This document shows positions 31,097 to 41,478 of a DNA stretch of 64,000 nt, in pieces. This DNA comes from Brevibacillus fluminis (GTDB lineage: Bacteria > Bacillota > Bacilli > Brevibacillales > Brevibacillaceae). Within the stretch, counting starts at the first letter, position 1. Every line of letters begins with the position of its first letter. The notes under the pieces are model-generated. The model worked only from the letters and a program-made list of their open reading frames with translations, was not told the DNA's origin and ran no database searches. The translations under genes and the position numbers were made by a program. The stretch covers positions 372,001-436,000 of the forward strand of contig NZ_RHHQ01000012.1 in NCBI RefSeq assembly GCF_003710825.1, read 5' to 3'.

Positions 31097-33167
31097 ACTC
31101 AACAACCTGCTCATGCAGCGGGATGCGGAAGGCTTTTTTCAATTGGACAAGGATCTGGAGGCGGTCGACGCGTTCATGGCGGAAGTCCGGACCAAGAGCT
31201 TGACCTTCTCAGGCCATATGGAGAAAGTCCGCTACATGATCGAGCACGATTTTTATGAAAACGTATTTGAGCACTATGCCGAGAGCGAAGTCGAGAAGGT
31301 ATATGACTTGGCTCATTCTTATGATTTCCGCTTCCAATCGTATATGGCGGCGTCTAAATTTTATACAGATTATGCAGTGAAGAGCGACGACAAAACGCTC
31401 TACCTCGAGCATTATGCAGACCGCGTGTCGATTGTGGCGCTAAATCTGGGACGCGGCAATGTGGATACGGCGCTCAGACTGGCATCTGCAATGATGGAGC
31501 AGCGCGTGCAGCCTGCAACGCCAACGTTCCTGAACGCTGGGAAGAGCCGCCGCGGTGAAATGGTGTCGTGCTTCCTCTTGGAAATGGACGATGCGATGAA
31601 CTCGATCAATTTCGTGCTCGGCACTTGCATGCAGCTGTCCAAAATCGGTGGCGGCGTTGCCGTTAACCTCTCCAAGCTCCGCGGTCGCGGCGAGCCGATC
31701 AAGGGCGTTGAAGGCGCGGCGAAAGGGATCATGCCGGTTTTGAAGCTGATGGAGGACGCGTTCTCCTATGCCGACCAGATGGGGCAGCGCAAAGGATCCG
31801 GTGCCGGCTACTACAACATTTTCGGCTGGGATGTCATGGAGTTTTTGGACAGCAAAAAAATCAATGCGGACGAGAAAATTCGCTTGAAGACGCTGTCGAT
31901 CGGATTGATCGTTCCGGACAAGTTTTATCAGCTGGCTGAACAAAACCAGCAGCTGTACGTGTTCGGTCCGCATTCCGTCCACAAAGCGTATGGCATGCAC
32001 TTAGATGACATGGATATGGATGAGATGTACGACACGCTTCTGGCAGACAGCCGCATCAAGAAGAAGGCTGTGATGAGCGCGCGCGACATGCTCACGAAAA
32101 TCGCGACGACCCAGCTGGAATCAGGCTACCCGTACATCATGAACCGTTCCAATGCAAACCGCGCGCATGCGCTTAAAGAGCTGGGAACGATTAAGATGTC
32201 CAACCTGTGCACGGAGATTTTCCAGCTGCAGGAGACGTCCGAAATGGGCGACTATGGCCAAGCGGATATCATCCGTCGCGACATCAGCTGCAACCTGGCA
32301 TCGCTGAACATCGCGAACGTCATGGAGCATAAGAAAATCCGCGAATCGGTTCACGATGGCATCACTGGCCTCACAGCCGTCAGTGATATGACGACGATTG
32401 CGAATGCGCCAGGCGTGGCGAAGGCGAACGCCGAGCTTCATTCCGTCGGCTTGGGTGCGATGAACCTCCACGGCTTCTTGGCGAAAAACCGCATCTCGTA
32501 TGAGAGCGCAGAAGCTCGCGATTTCGCGCGTACGTTCTTCATGATGATGAACTTCTACTCTCTGGAGCGCAGCATGGAGATCGCCCGTGAAAAAGGCAAA
32601 TCATTCGAAGGCTTCGATCGCTCCGAATATGGCAAAGGCACGTATTTCGATCGGTACCGTACCACTGACTACCGTCCAGTCACTGAAAAGGTTAAGGCGC
32701 TGTTCGAAGGAATCGCGGTCCCGTCGCCGAAAGACTGGGCTGAGCTAGGCGAAGCTGTGCAAAAGCACGGCCTGTACCATGCCTACCGCCTCGCGATCGC
32801 ACCGACGCAAAGTATTTCCTATGTACAGAACGCAACTTCGAGCGTAATGCCGATCGTTGAGCCGATCGAGACCCGCACCTATGCGAACTCGACGACATAC
32901 TATCCGATGCCGTTCATGAATCGCGAGAACTTCTTCTACTACAAGTCCGCGTATCAAATGGACCAGTTCAAGGTAATCGACCTGATCGCTGAAATTCAAG
33001 CGCATGTCGACCAAGGCATTTCGACCGTTCTGCACGTAAACAGCGACGTGTCGACCCGCGATCTGTCCCGCTACTACATTTACGCAGCCAAAAAGGGACT
33101 GAAATCGCTGTATTACACGCGGACAAACATGCTTTCCGTCGAGAACTGCATCAGCTGCGCGGTGTAA
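31083..33167 (+). CDS. nrdE: Class Ib ribonucleotide reductase, large subunit
   Basis: The 694-residue catalytic subunit reduces ribonucleoside diphosphates to deoxy forms. Visible are the short N-terminus typical of class Ib, QPATPTFLNAG, the active-site Cys376 in SNLCTEI, and the C-terminal redox pair Cys689/Cys692 in CISCAV that is recharged by a NrdH or thioredoxin partner. It starts at TTG 31083 inside the end of nrdI, so the two are translationally coupled. No nrdH lies nearby. Confidence 0.92.
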   Translation: MLHIELNNLLMQRDAEGFFQLDKDLEAVDAFMAEVRTKSLTFSGHMEKVRYMIEHDFYENVFEHYAESEVEKVYDLAHSYDFRFQSYMAASKFYTDYAVKSDDKTLYLEHYADRVSIVALNLGRGNVDTALRLASAMMEQRVQPATPTFLNAGKSRRGEMVSCFLLEMDDAMNSINFVLGTCMQLSKIGGGVAVNLSKLRGRGEPIKGVEGAAKGIMPVLKLMEDAFSYADQMGQRKGSGAGYYNIFGWDVMEFLDSKKINADEKIRLKTLSIGLIVPDKFYQLAEQNQQLYVFGPHSVHKAYGMHLDDMDMDEMYDTLLADSRIKKKAVMSARDMLTKIATTQLESGYPYIMNRSNANRAHALKELGTIKMSNLCTEIFQLQETSEMGDYGQADIIRRDISCNLASLNIANVMEHKKIRESVHDGITGLTAVSDMTTIANAPGVAKANAELHSVGLGAMNLHGFLAKNRISYESAEARDFARTFFMMMNFYSLERSMEIAREKGKSFEGFDRSEYGKGTYFDRYRTTDYRPVTEKVKALFEGIAVPSPKDWAELGEAVQKHGLYHAYRLAIAPTQSISYVQNATSSVMPIVEPIETRTYANSTTYYPMPFMNRENFFYYKSAYQMDQFKVIDLIAEIQAHVDQGISTVLHVNSDVSTRDLSRYYIYAAKKGLKSLYYTRTNMLSVENCISCAV

Positions 33168-33203
33168 TTGAAGGAACGGGGACGAAAGGGGATCAAACCA
33201 TCC

Positions 33204-34169
33204 ATGTGCGCAATGAAAGCCGTCAACTGGAACAGACCGGATGACGATTATACAAATATGTTTTGGAGCCAAAACCTTATGCAGTTTTGGACGGATGAAG
33301 AAATTCCGCTCTCGGATGACAAGATGTCCTGGATGGAGCTGTCGGATGCGGAACGCAAGCTGTACAAGCGCGTGCTGGGCGGCCTGACGCTGCTCGACAC
33401 CGTACAAGGCGGCGTCGGCATGCCGAAGATTCTCGAGCATGTCGACGGTTTGCAGCGCAAGGCGGTCCTCGGCTTCATGGGGATGATGGAGCAAATCCAT
33501 GCAAAATCGTACAGCAGCATCTTCACGACACTGGCAACGACGGAGGAAATCGACGCCATCTTCCAATGGGTCGAGCAAAACCGTTACCTGCAGACGAAAG
33601 CGGAGACCATCGTAAAGTACTACCAAAACATCGAGACGCCAAAAGACTTGTACTTGGCGATGGCGGCCTCCGTCTTTTTGGAAAGCTACCTGTTCTACAG
33701 CGGCTTCTTCTACCCGCTTTATCTCGCAGGCCAGGGCAAAATGACCAGTAGCGGCGAAATCATCGACCTGATTTTGCGCGATGAGAGCATTCACGGCGTC
33801 TACGTGGGCATTCTTGCGCAGGAAGTTTTCGAGGAGCTGACGCCGGAAGAGCAGAAGGAAGTCAATGAGACGCTTCACGAGATGCTGCGCTTCTTCCACG
33901 AAAATGAAGTCGCCTACACCGATGAGCTCTACACGGAGCTTGGGCTGGCTGATGAAGTGAAGACGTTCGTCCGTTACAACGCGAACAAAGCACTGATGAA
34001 TTTGGGGCTGGACCCGATTTTCCCGGAAGAGGACGTCAATCCAATCGTGTTCAACGGCATCAGCACCCGGACGAAGCAGCATGACTTCTTCTCCAAGAAA
34101 GGGAACGGCTATGTCCGCACCCTGAACATCGAGACGCTGACTGATGACGATTTCAAATTTGATCTGTAA
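33204..34169 (+). CDS. nrdF: Class Ib ribonucleotide reductase, small (radical) subunit
   Basis: The 321-residue protein houses the metal-tyrosyl radical that starts catalysis in NrdE. Family marks include NMFWSQNLMQFW, the KSYSSIF helix, FYSGFFYPLY and LILRDESIHGVYVG with metal ligands, and KGNGYVR near the end. ATG 33204 is preferred because GAAAGGGG lies upstream. The frame is open back to 33168, directly after nrdE, and ATG 33213 is also possible. The operon ends at a strong terminator. Confidence 0.9.
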   Translation: MCAMKAVNWNRPDDDYTNMFWSQNLMQFWTDEEIPLSDDKMSWMELSDAERKLYKRVLGGLTLLDTVQGGVGMPKILEHVDGLQRKAVLGFMGMMEQIHAKSYSSIFTTLATTEEIDAIFQWVEQNRYLQTKAETIVKYYQNIETPKDLYLAMAASVFLESYLFYSGFFYPLYLAGQGKMTSSGEIIDLILRDESIHGVYVGILAQEVFEELTPEEQKEVNETLHEMLRFFHENEVAYTDELYTELGLADEVKTFVRYNANKALMNLGLDPIFPEEDVNPIVFNGISTRTKQHDFFSKKGNGYVRTLNIETLTDDDFKFDL

Positions 34170-34184
34170 GACGTGAACGGTAAC

Positions 34185-34232
34185 AAGCCGTCCTCTAGCT
34201 GGCATTAGGCCACGCGGGAGGTCGGCTTTTTT
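34185..34232 (+). terminator. Terminator of nrdIEF
   Basis: AAGCCG plus CCTC pair with GAGG plus CGGCTT across a loop of about 22 nt, followed by T residues. Confidence 0.8.
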
Positions 34233-34373
34233 AATTTGGCAATGATCGTGTGAGGGAGCAAGGGAGCGGAAAGAATGACAGAATGGGCCGATGTCGCAAA
34301 TTTACGATACAAGGCACAAGGAAATCCGGTATGCTATCAGTACGTATGCATGAGAGAGGGATGAGGGATCAAA

Positions 34374-34916
34374 ATGACCACTTATATTGCGCTACTCCGC
34401 GGCATCAATGTCAGCGGGCACAACAAAATCAAAATGGCTGAACTGAAGCGCACCATGGAAGGGCTGGGGCTTTTACAGGTGCAGACATACATCCAAAGCG
34501 GCAATGTCCTGTTCCGATCACAGGAAAATCCACAGTTTTTGCGCGAGCAGATCGAGGGGAGCATCAAGGAAGCGTTCGGGTTTTCGATCACCGTCGTGTT
34601 GCGCACGACAGAGGAGCTGGAGCGGATCATCGCGGATTGCCCGTATGCCGATGTTCCGCTTGCCGAGGGAGAAACCATCCACGTCACTTCATTGACGGGA
34701 CCACCCAGTCAAAAAGCGGTGGACATACTGGCAAACAGCGAGCGAGAGCAGGACGAGTATCAGATTCATGGCTCCGAGATTTACTTTTTGTTCCGGCAGC
34801 GAATCCTGGATTCCAAGCTGGCGAAAAGCATGCAAAAGCTCGGCGATCAAGTGACAACGCGCAACTGGAATACGATCAACAAGCTATCCGCTATGGCAAA
34901 GGCGATGGAGGCGTAG
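34374..34916 (+). CDS. DUF1697 family protein
   Basis: The 180-residue cytoplasmic protein opens TTYIALLRGINVSGHNKIKM and contains YIQSGNVLF, the characteristic start of the DUF1697 family. No biochemical function is established for the family that I know of. It is of normal length and single-gene, with a shared terminator separating it from the converging MarR gene. AGGGATGAGGG precedes the ATG. Confidence 0.85.
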   Translation: MTTYIALLRGINVSGHNKIKMAELKRTMEGLGLLQVQTYIQSGNVLFRSQENPQFLREQIEGSIKEAFGFSITVVLRTTEELERIIADCPYADVPLAEGETIHVTSLTGPPSQKAVDILANSEREQDEYQIHGSEIYFLFRQRILDSKLAKSMQKLGDQVTTRNWNTINKLSAMAKAMEA

Positions 34917-34929
34917 CGTACAACAAAAA

Positions 34930-34963
34930 CAAAGACCATCAGTTCACCTGATGGTCTTTGTTG
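34930..34963. terminator. Bidirectional terminator between DUF1697 and marR genes
   Basis: A 13-bp perfect stem (CAAAGACCATCAG and its complement) with a 5-nt loop is flanked by A-rich and T-rich ends, serving both converging genes. Confidence 0.88.
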
Positions 34964-34979
34964 TGTTTCCGTGCGTTTC

Positions 34980-35441
34980 TCAATCGTTCGGCTCCTCTTT
35001 CAACCGCTGCTCCAGCAGCTCGGACGTTCCTTTCATGATGCGCAAAAGCTCCAAAACTTCCTCGCGGCTCATGTTTTCCAACGCTTCCGCCATTTTCAGC
35101 ACACGGCACCGATACAGCTTTTCTACCAATTCGACGCCCGCTTCTGTAATGGAGATCATGACGGTGCGCCGGTCTTCCTTGAGGCGCAGCCGCTCGATTG
35201 TACCGAGCTTCTCCAAGCCGTCGCTGATCTGAGTGATGGCGCTGGAGGTAAGCCCGGTTACTTTGGCCAGGTCGGTCGCGCGCTGACTGCCGTGTGTATG
35301 CAAATAATGCAGGACGTATCCCTGCGTAGCCGTAATCCCAACTCCCTTCGCGATTCCCTCGTTGTTGACCAGACGAGGCAGATGCACGATGAGATCGAAA
35401 TAGCTTTGAACCAGATCTGTTAACTTCTGCAGTGTTGTCAC
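34980..35441 (-). CDS. MarR-family transcription regulator
   Basis: The 153-residue protein has the MarR winged helix (about 45-110, with QRATDLAKVTGLTSSAITQISDGLE split over helices 3-4 and the wing LKEDRRTV) and flanking dimerisation helices. It starts at GTG 35441, but the AGAAGG motif touches that codon. A CTG about 9 nt later (residue 4) may be the true start. It is divergent from the aminoethylphosphonate operon at 35630 and could control it, but no operator was identified. Ligand unknown. Confidence 0.82.
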   Translation of the reverse strand: MTTLQKLTDLVQSYFDLIVHLPRLVNNEGIAKGVGITATQGYVLHYLHTHGSQRATDLAKVTGLTSSAITQISDGLEKLGTIERLRLKEDRRTVMISITEAGVELVEKLYRCRVLKMAEALENMSREEVLELLRIMKGTSELLEQRLKEEPND

Positions 35442-35629
35442 CTTCTACCCACGTATTTGCTTTTCATTATATCAAGAAGCGTGCTGCCCTGCATTAGCTG
35501 GCAAAAAACAAACTAATTACAAGTAAAAGAAGGAAAAAACAGAACGTTTACATGTGGTTTATATTGCCTTAACAAATCAATTCTATCATAAAACCATGAA
35601 CGAACCCCCCAATAAAGGAGAATGAACTC

Positions 35630-36736
35630 ATGAACAAGCTGTTTCGTCCGTTCCTCGCTACTGCTTTGCTTGCTACGGTTTTGACAGGGTGTGGGCAAGC
35701 GCAACAGGCTGCACCGAAAACTGATGGATCTGCGGAAGGATCTGCGCCACAAGCACAGCCGGGCACGTCTGCAAGCACTCCTTCTGAATTGACGATTTAT
35801 ACCGCACTGGAAGACGACCAAATCAAAGAGTATCTGGAATCTTTCAAACAAGCCAATCCGAATATCAAGCTCAACATCGTCCGTGATTCGACCGGAATCA
35901 TTACGGCCAAGCTGCTCGCTGAAAAAGAAAATCCACAAGCGGACGTCGTCTGGGGCGTAGCTGCGACAAGCCTGCTGGTGCTCGACCAAAACAACATGCT
36001 GGAAGGCTATTCGCCAAAAGGCGTGGAGCGCATCTCCCCTGAATTCAAAGACAAGCAGCAGCCGGAGCACTGGGTCGGCATCGATGCGTGGGAAACTGCG
36101 ATCATCGCCAACACCAAGGAGCTGGAGAAGAAGCATTTGCCGATTCCGCAATCGTACGATGATTTGATCAAGCCTGAGTATAAAGGCATGGTCGTAATGC
36201 CGGATCCATCGGCTTCCGGAACCGGATTCCTGACGATCAACGGTCTGCGCCACCTGAAAGGGGAGCAAGACTCCTGGAACTATCTCGACAAATTGAACGA
36301 TAACATTGCAATGTACACCCAATCCGGCTCCAAGCCAGCGAAAATGGCGGCGGCTGGCGAATACCCAATCGGCATCTCGTTTGGCTATCGTGGCATCACC
36401 GAGAAAAAGAAAGGCGCTCCGGTAGAGGTAGTCTTCCCGAAAGAAGGCTCCGGCTGGGATGTAGAAGCGAACGCCTTGATGAAAAAACCGACGATCAAGC
36501 CGGAAGCTAAGCTGTTCCTCGACTGGGCGATCACAGATGAAGCGATGAAAGAGTACAACAAAAACTATGCGATCATCGGGGCGAAGCAAGAAGGCGCACA
36601 AATTCCAGAAGGATATACCAAAAATCCGCTGGAGCAGCTGATCAAGCTGGACTTGAACCAGGCAGCGAAAGACCGCGACCAAGTGCTGCAAGAATGGCAA
36701 AAACGATACAGCTCCAAATCTGAACCGAAGAAATAG
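35630..36736 (+). CDS. 2-Aminoethylphosphonate-type ABC binding lipoprotein
   Basis: The 368-residue iron/phosphonate-class binding protein has a lipobox LTGC near residue 21, an Ala/Gly/Ser linker and a mature domain beginning ELTIYTALEDDQIKEYL. Motifs such as GIDAWETAIIANTKEL and MPDPSASGTGF match 2-aminoethylphosphonate (AEP) transporter binding proteins. It would capture AEP outside the cell. AAAGGAG precedes the ATG. Downstream genes for AEP breakdown support the ligand. Confidence 0.8.
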   Translation: MNKLFRPFLATALLATVLTGCGQAQQAAPKTDGSAEGSAPQAQPGTSASTPSELTIYTALEDDQIKEYLESFKQANPNIKLNIVRDSTGIITAKLLAEKENPQADVVWGVAATSLLVLDQNNMLEGYSPKGVERISPEFKDKQQPEHWVGIDAWETAIIANTKELEKKHLPIPQSYDDLIKPEYKGMVVMPDPSASGTGFLTINGLRHLKGEQDSWNYLDKLNDNIAMYTQSGSKPAKMAAAGEYPIGISFGYRGITEKKKGAPVEVVFPKEGSGWDVEANALMKKPTIKPEAKLFLDWAITDEAMKEYNKNYAIIGAKQEGAQIPEGYTKNPLEQLIKLDLNQAAKDRDQVLQEWQKRYSSKSEPKK

Positions 36737-36797
36737 ATTTCTGACTGACCACGTTTTGCATGATGCCGCCGCTTGGCGCAAGAGAGGACGTGAACGA

Positions 36798-37844
36798 ATG
36801 AGCAACCAAGCATATTTATCGATTCAAGGCGTTGCCAAACAGTTCGGCACTTTTCACGCTTTGAAAGAGATTTCCATCGACATCCAAAAAAACGAGTTCG
36901 TTTGTCTGCTCGGCCCTAGCGGCTGCGGCAAAACCACATTGCTGCGCATTTTGGCGGGGCTGGAGCAGCCGACTCGTGGCAAGCTGTACAGCAACGGCAG
37001 GGAGATCACCTCTCTGCCGCCTGCCAAGCGCAATTTCGGCATGATGTTCCAGTCCTATGCGCTTTTTCCCAACATGACCGCCGCTGGCAATATCGCTTAC
37101 GGTCTCAAACAGAAAAAATGGAGCAAACAGCAGATCGAGCAAAAGGTGCAGGATGTGCTCGGTATGGTAGACCTGCTTCATGCCAAAGACAAATATCCCA
37201 TGCAGCTCTCCGGAGGGCAGCAGCAGCGCATCGCATTGGCCCGCGCCATTGCCCTTGAGCCTGACTTTTTGCTGCTGGATGAGCCGCTGTCCGCACTTGA
37301 CGCCAAGGTGCGCCTCAAGCTTCGCCGGGAAATTCGCCGGCTCCACGATGAACTGGGCATGACGACGATTATGGTGACGCATGACCAGGACGAGGCACTG
37401 ACGATGGCTGACAAAATTGTCGTGATGAACCATGGAGAGATCGTGCAAGTAGGTGCGCCGCAAGAAGTTTACGCCAAGCCAAACAGCCCGTTTGTCGCCG
37501 ATTTCATCGGAGCATTCAACTTTTTTGACGCTGAGCAGTTCGCAGGCTTTGCCAAGCATCAGCAGATGCTCTACGGCATTCGTCCGGAGCATGTCCGTGT
37601 GCTGGATGAGGAAAGCGAGTTCGGTCTGCAGGCTGTCGTTGCAGATATGGAATTCCGCGGTTCCTTTTATCGGGTGATGCTGCAAGTGATGAACGAACAG
37701 AGCGAATGGACCGGTGGCTTCATGACGATCGATTTGCCCGTTGATCAGTCGCATCGACTCAACCTGAGAAAACAAAGCAAGCTGTCCTTCGAACTGCCGC
37801 TGGAAAAGCTGGTTTCGTTTGACCAAACGGCAGCAGCAAACTAA
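36798..37844 (+). CDS. AEP ABC transporter ATPase
   Basis: The 348-residue ATPase is of the PotA/FbpC type: Walker A GPSGCGKTT, signature LSGGQQQR, Walker B LLLDEPLSALD, switch His in VTHDQDEA, plus a C-terminal regulatory OB domain (about 245-348). ATG 36798 follows GAGAGGACGTG; the longer frame has no site of its own. It powers the fused permease downstream. Confidence 0.85.
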   Translation: MSNQAYLSIQGVAKQFGTFHALKEISIDIQKNEFVCLLGPSGCGKTTLLRILAGLEQPTRGKLYSNGREITSLPPAKRNFGMMFQSYALFPNMTAAGNIAYGLKQKKWSKQQIEQKVQDVLGMVDLLHAKDKYPMQLSGGQQQRIALARAIALEPDFLLLDEPLSALDAKVRLKLRREIRRLHDELGMTTIMVTHDQDEALTMADKIVVMNHGEIVQVGAPQEVYAKPNSPFVADFIGAFNFFDAEQFAGFAKHQQMLYGIRPEHVRVLDEESEFGLQAVVADMEFRGSFYRVMLQVMNEQSEWTGGFMTIDLPVDQSHRLNLRKQSKLSFELPLEKLVSFDQTAAAN

Positions 37845-37860
37845 AAGGGAGCTACAACAG

Positions 37861-39534
37861 ATGGCATTTACGAGAACATTGCTTACGGGAATTGTAGCTG
37901 TACTGGCGGTTTGCGTCCTGTGCCCGCTGGTCGTGCTGTTCGGAAAGGCATTTCAAGATAATGACGGGCACTATGTCGGCCTGGTTCATTTCAGCAGCTA
38001 CTTTTCCACCCCTGCTTTACTTGGTTCGATCACGAACACGCTGTATATTTCCATCGCTTCGACGGTGATCTCGGTCGTGCTCGCCTTTTTCTTTGCGTAC
38101 GCCTTGAAGCGGACCAACATCAAAGGCAAAGGCTTCTTCGCTTCCGTCGCGCTTCTGCCGCTGTTTGCGCCGACGATGCTGCACGGGATCGCGCTTACGT
38201 ACCTGTTCGGCAATCAAGGCATCGTCACGACCGGCTTTTTCGGCTGGCTCGCGGAAGGTTTCAAGCTGGAGCTGTACGGTCCGGTCGGAATCATCATCGC
38301 TGAAGTGATCTATACGTTTCCGCAAGCATATCTGATTTTGGCGGTGTCGCTCGCGATGGCGGACTACAATCTGTACGAAGCAGCGGAAACGCTCGGGGCC
38401 GGCAAGCTGCGCAAGTTTTTCACGGTCACCATCGCCAATATCAAGTACGGTCTGATCAGTGCGGCATTTGTCTGCTTTACGATGAGCTTTACCGATTTCG
38501 GTGCTCCGAAGGTGGTAGGCGGGCAGTTCAACGTGCTGGCCACCGATATTTACAAGCAGGTGATCGGGCAGCAAAACATGGCGATGGGAGCCGTGGTCGG
38601 CCTTATTTTGACCATCCCGGCGATCCTCGCTTTTGCCGTCGACCGCTTTATCACGAGGAAGCAAAGCGCAACCATTACGGCCAAATCAAAGCCGTACCGA
38701 ATCAATGACAGCAAAGGAAGAGACGCCGTTTACTTCATTTACTGTCTGGTGATCGCGCTGATGATCCTGGTGCTGATCGGCACCGTCGTGTTTGCGGCAG
38801 TAGTGAAAGTTTGGCCATACGACCTGTCGCTGACATGGGATCATTTCGACTTCAGCAATGTGGCGGGCGAGGGCATGGAGCCGCTTGTGAACAGCGTGGA
38901 AGTATCGCTCTTGACGGCGGCGTTCGGGACGATCGCGACCTTTGTGACGGCTTACATGATCGAGAAAACGCGACAGCTGCGGGCGCTGCGCCAAATCGGT
39001 TACTTTCTGGCGATCTTGCCGCTGGCTCTGCCAGGGTTAGTCATCGGTCTTGCGTATGTATTCTTTTTCAACAAGCCAGACAATCCGCTTCACTTCTTGT
39101 ATGGAACGATCTGGATTCTTGTTTTGGCGAATATCGTCCACTTCTTTTCCGTCACATTCATCACTGCCACCAGCGCGTTGAAGAAGCTGGACAAGGAGTT
39201 TGAGATGGTGTCGGAATCGATGGGCATTCCGCTTTACAAAACGTTTTTCAAAGTGACGGTGCCGATGTCGCTTCCGGCGATTTTGGAAATTGCCGTGTAC
39301 TACTTCATCAATGCGATGGTCACGATCTCGGCGGTAGTTTTCCTGTATGCGCCAGATCTGAAATTGGCCTCGGTCGCCATCGTCAACATGGATGATGCAG
39401 GGGATGTAGCCCCAGCCGCCGCGATGTCGGTTTTAATCGTGGCAATTAACCTGGGCGTCCGTGGATTGTTCGAGCTCTCCACCCGCTTCTTGCGGAAACG
39501 GACGGAACAATGGCAAAAACCAACGACAATGTAG
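37861..39534 (+). CDS. AEP ABC transporter permease, two permease halves in one chain
   Basis: The 557-residue membrane protein holds two binding-protein-dependent permease domains in tandem (about 55-270 and 345-550), each with its own docking loop ([33 protein letters not shown]), and about 12 hydrophobic segments. The FbpB/PhnV-type double permease works without a second permease gene. ATG 37861 follows AAAAGGGAG; the frame to 37819 overlaps the ATPase gene. Confidence 0.83.
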   Translation: MAFTRTLLTGIVAVLAVCVLCPLVVLFGKAFQDNDGHYVGLVHFSSYFSTPALLGSITNTLYISIASTVISVVLAFFFAYALKRTNIKGKGFFASVALLPLFAPTMLHGIALTYLFGNQGIVTTGFFGWLAEGFKLELYGPVGIIIAEVIYTFPQAYLILAVSLAMADYNLYEAAETLGAGKLRKFFTVTIANIKYGLISAAFVCFTMSFTDFGAPKVVGGQFNVLATDIYKQVIGQQNMAMGAVVGLILTIPAILAFAVDRFITRKQSATITAKSKPYRINDSKGRDAVYFIYCLVIALMILVLIGTVVFAAVVKVWPYDLSLTWDHFDFSNVAGEGMEPLVNSVEVSLLTAAFGTIATFVTAYMIEKTRQLRALRQIGYFLAILPLALPGLVIGLAYVFFFNKPDNPLHFLYGTIWILVLANIVHFFSVTFITATSALKKLDKEFEMVSESMGIPLYKTFFKVTVPMSLPAILEIAVYYFINAMVTISAVVFLYAPDLKLASVAIVNMDDAGDVAPAAAMSVLIVAINLGVRGLFELSTRFLRKRTEQWQKPTTM

Positions 39535-39554
39535 GACGAAAGGTGAGAAGCAGC

Positions 39555-41456
39555 ATGATTAAGGCAGTGATTTTTGACTGGGCAGGCACGACCGTTGACT
39601 ACGGGTGCTTTGCGCCGCTTGCCGTTTTTCTGGAAGTATTCCGCAAGCGCGGGATTGAACTGACCGCAGAGGAAGCGCGCAAGCCGATGGGGCTGTTGAA
39701 GCGCGATCATATCAAGGCTCTGCTTGAAATGGAGCGCGTAGGCAACCTGTGGCGCCAGCAATTTGGCAGCGAATGGACGGAAGCGGACATCGATGAGCTG
39801 TACGTAGATTTCGAAGCGCTTTTGTTCCAGGTTCTCCGTAATTACGCCGAGCCGATCAAAGGAGTGCCGGAGATGGTGGTACAGCTCCGCGAAGACGGGC
39901 TGAAAATTGGCTCCACCACTGGCTACACGGCTGAGATGATGGCGATCGTGACCGAGGAGGCGAGGGCTCGCGGGTATGAGCCGGATCTGCTCGTGACACC
40001 GACGGAAATGCCGGCGGGGAGACCTCATCCGTACATGATTTTTCAAAATGCGATCAAGCTCGGCGTGCCGACGATGCATGAAATCATCAAGGTGGGCGAT
40101 ACCGTAAGCGACATTGCGGAAGGCGTCAACGCGGGCGTCTGGAGCATCGGTGTCATCAAGGGCGGAAGCGAGCTGGGCCTGACGGAAGCGGAGGTAGCCG
40201 CGCTGCATCCGGTGGCACTACGCGAAAAGATGGTGGAAGTGCGGGACCGTTTCCGGAATGCGGGGGCGCATCTGGTGATCGATGCGATCACCGAACTACC
40301 TGCAGCGATTCAGCTGATCAATCAGCGTCTTGCCAAAGGGGAGCGGCCGACGATGGCGGCAGGCAATCCGTATCTGCTGCTCACGCCAGGCCCGCTCACC
40401 ACATCGCCCACGGTCAAGCAAGCGATGCTCAAAGACTGGTGCACATGGGACAAAGACTACAACGGCTTGGTTCAGGCGATCCGTCACAAACTGGTGGCGC
40501 TCGCGACACAAGACACCGACACCTATACAGCTGTGCTGATGCAAGGCAGCGGGTCGTTCTCCGTCGAATCGGTGATCGGCTCGGTCATTCCGAAAGAAGG
40601 CAAGCTGGCAGTAATCACGAACGGTGCGTACGGCAACCGGATCGTCCAGATGGCAAGCGTGTACGGCATTTCGACCGCGGTCATCGATTGCGGCGAGGTC
40701 GGCAGCGTAGATCCGCGGCAGCTCGATGATCTGCTTGCGCGGGATACTGCGATTACCCACGTGATGGTGGTCCATTGCGAGACGACGACCGGGATGCTGA
40801 ATCCGATTGCCGATATCGGACGCGTGGCGAAAGATCACGGTAAAGTGTTCATCGTCGATGCGATGAGCAGCTTTGGCGGCATTCCATTCGACATGGCTGA
40901 CTGGCAAATCGACTTTTTGATCAGCAGCGCCAACAAATGCATCCAAGGGGTACCCGGCTTCGGATTCATCATCGCTCGCCGCGACGAGCTGCAGGCATGC
41001 AAAGGGCAGGCGCGCTCGCTCTCACTCGATCTGTATGACCAATGGGAGACGATGGAGCGAGACAACGGTAAATGGCGTTTCACATCCCCAACCCATGTCG
41101 TCCGTGCCTTTTACCAAGCATTACTGGAGCTGGAAGCGGAGGGCGGCGTCGCAGCACGGCACGAGCGCTATGCCACCAATCAGCGCACGCTCGTGGAAGG
41201 GATGAAGCGCATTGGCTTCAAGCCGCTGCTCGAAGAAGAGCATCAGTCGCCGATTATCACTTCGTTTTTATATCCTGAATCCAGCGCGTTTACTTTTGCG
41301 GAATTTTACAACCGCCTCAAGCAGAGTGGATTCGTGATCTATCCGGGCAAAATTACCGCAGCTGACACCTTCCGTATCGGCAATATCGGCGATGTCGAGC
41401 CGGCTGACATGGAACGTCTGGTCGAAGCAATCACACAACACCAATTTTGGCCCTAA
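39555..41456 (+). CDS. phnXW: Fused phosphonoacetaldehyde hydrolase - AEP:pyruvate transaminase
   Basis: The 633-residue chain joins two consecutive pathway enzymes. Residues 1-265 are PhnX: HAD nucleophile Asp8 in [10 protein letters not shown] and Schiff-base Lys49 in MGLLKRDHI, cleaving phosphonoacetaldehyde to acetaldehyde and phosphate. Residues about 278-633 are Phn[13 protein letters not shown] and PLP Lys461 in [12 protein letters not shown], transferring the amino group of AEP to pyruvate. The order in the chain (X then W) is opposite to the reaction order. ATG 39555 follows AAAGGTGAG. The joining region, about residues 266-277, is short. No frameshift or internal stop is seen, so the fusion looks genuine. 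Confidence 0.9.
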   Translation: MIKAVIFDWAGTTVDYGCFAPLAVFLEVFRKRGIELTAEEARKPMGLLKRDHIKALLEMERVGNLWRQQFGSEWTEADIDELYVDFEALLFQVLRNYAEPIKGVPEMVVQLREDGLKIGSTTGYTAEMMAIVTEEARARGYEPDLLVTPTEMPAGRPHPYMIFQNAIKLGVPTMHEIIKVGDTVSDIAEGVNAGVWSIGVIKGGSELGLTEAEVAALHPVALREKMVEVRDRFRNAGAHLVIDAITELPAAIQLINQRLAKGERPTMAAGNPYLLLTPGPLTTSPTVKQAMLKDWCTWDKDYNGLVQAIRHKLVALATQDTDTYTAVLMQGSGSFSVESVIGSVIPKEGKLAVITNGAYGNRIVQMASVYGISTAVIDCGEVGSVDPRQLDDLLARDTAITHVMVVHCETTTGMLNPIADIGRVAKDHGKVFIVDAMSSFGGIPFDMADWQIDFLISSANKCIQGVPGFGFIIARRDELQACKGQARSLSLDLYDQWETMERDNGKWRFTSPTHVVRAFYQALLELEAEGGVAARHERYATNQRTLVEGMKRIGFKPLLEEEHQSPIITSFLYPESSAFTFAEFYNRLKQSGFVIYPGKITAADTFRIGNIGDVEPADMERLVEAITQHQFWP

Positions 41457-41478
41457 CGAACGACGGGAGGCATAGCAC

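Noticed and set aside
32745..34205. 486-codon minus-strand open frame opposite nrdE/nrdF
   Set aside because: Codon-bias shadow of nrdE/nrdF, both of which are certain.
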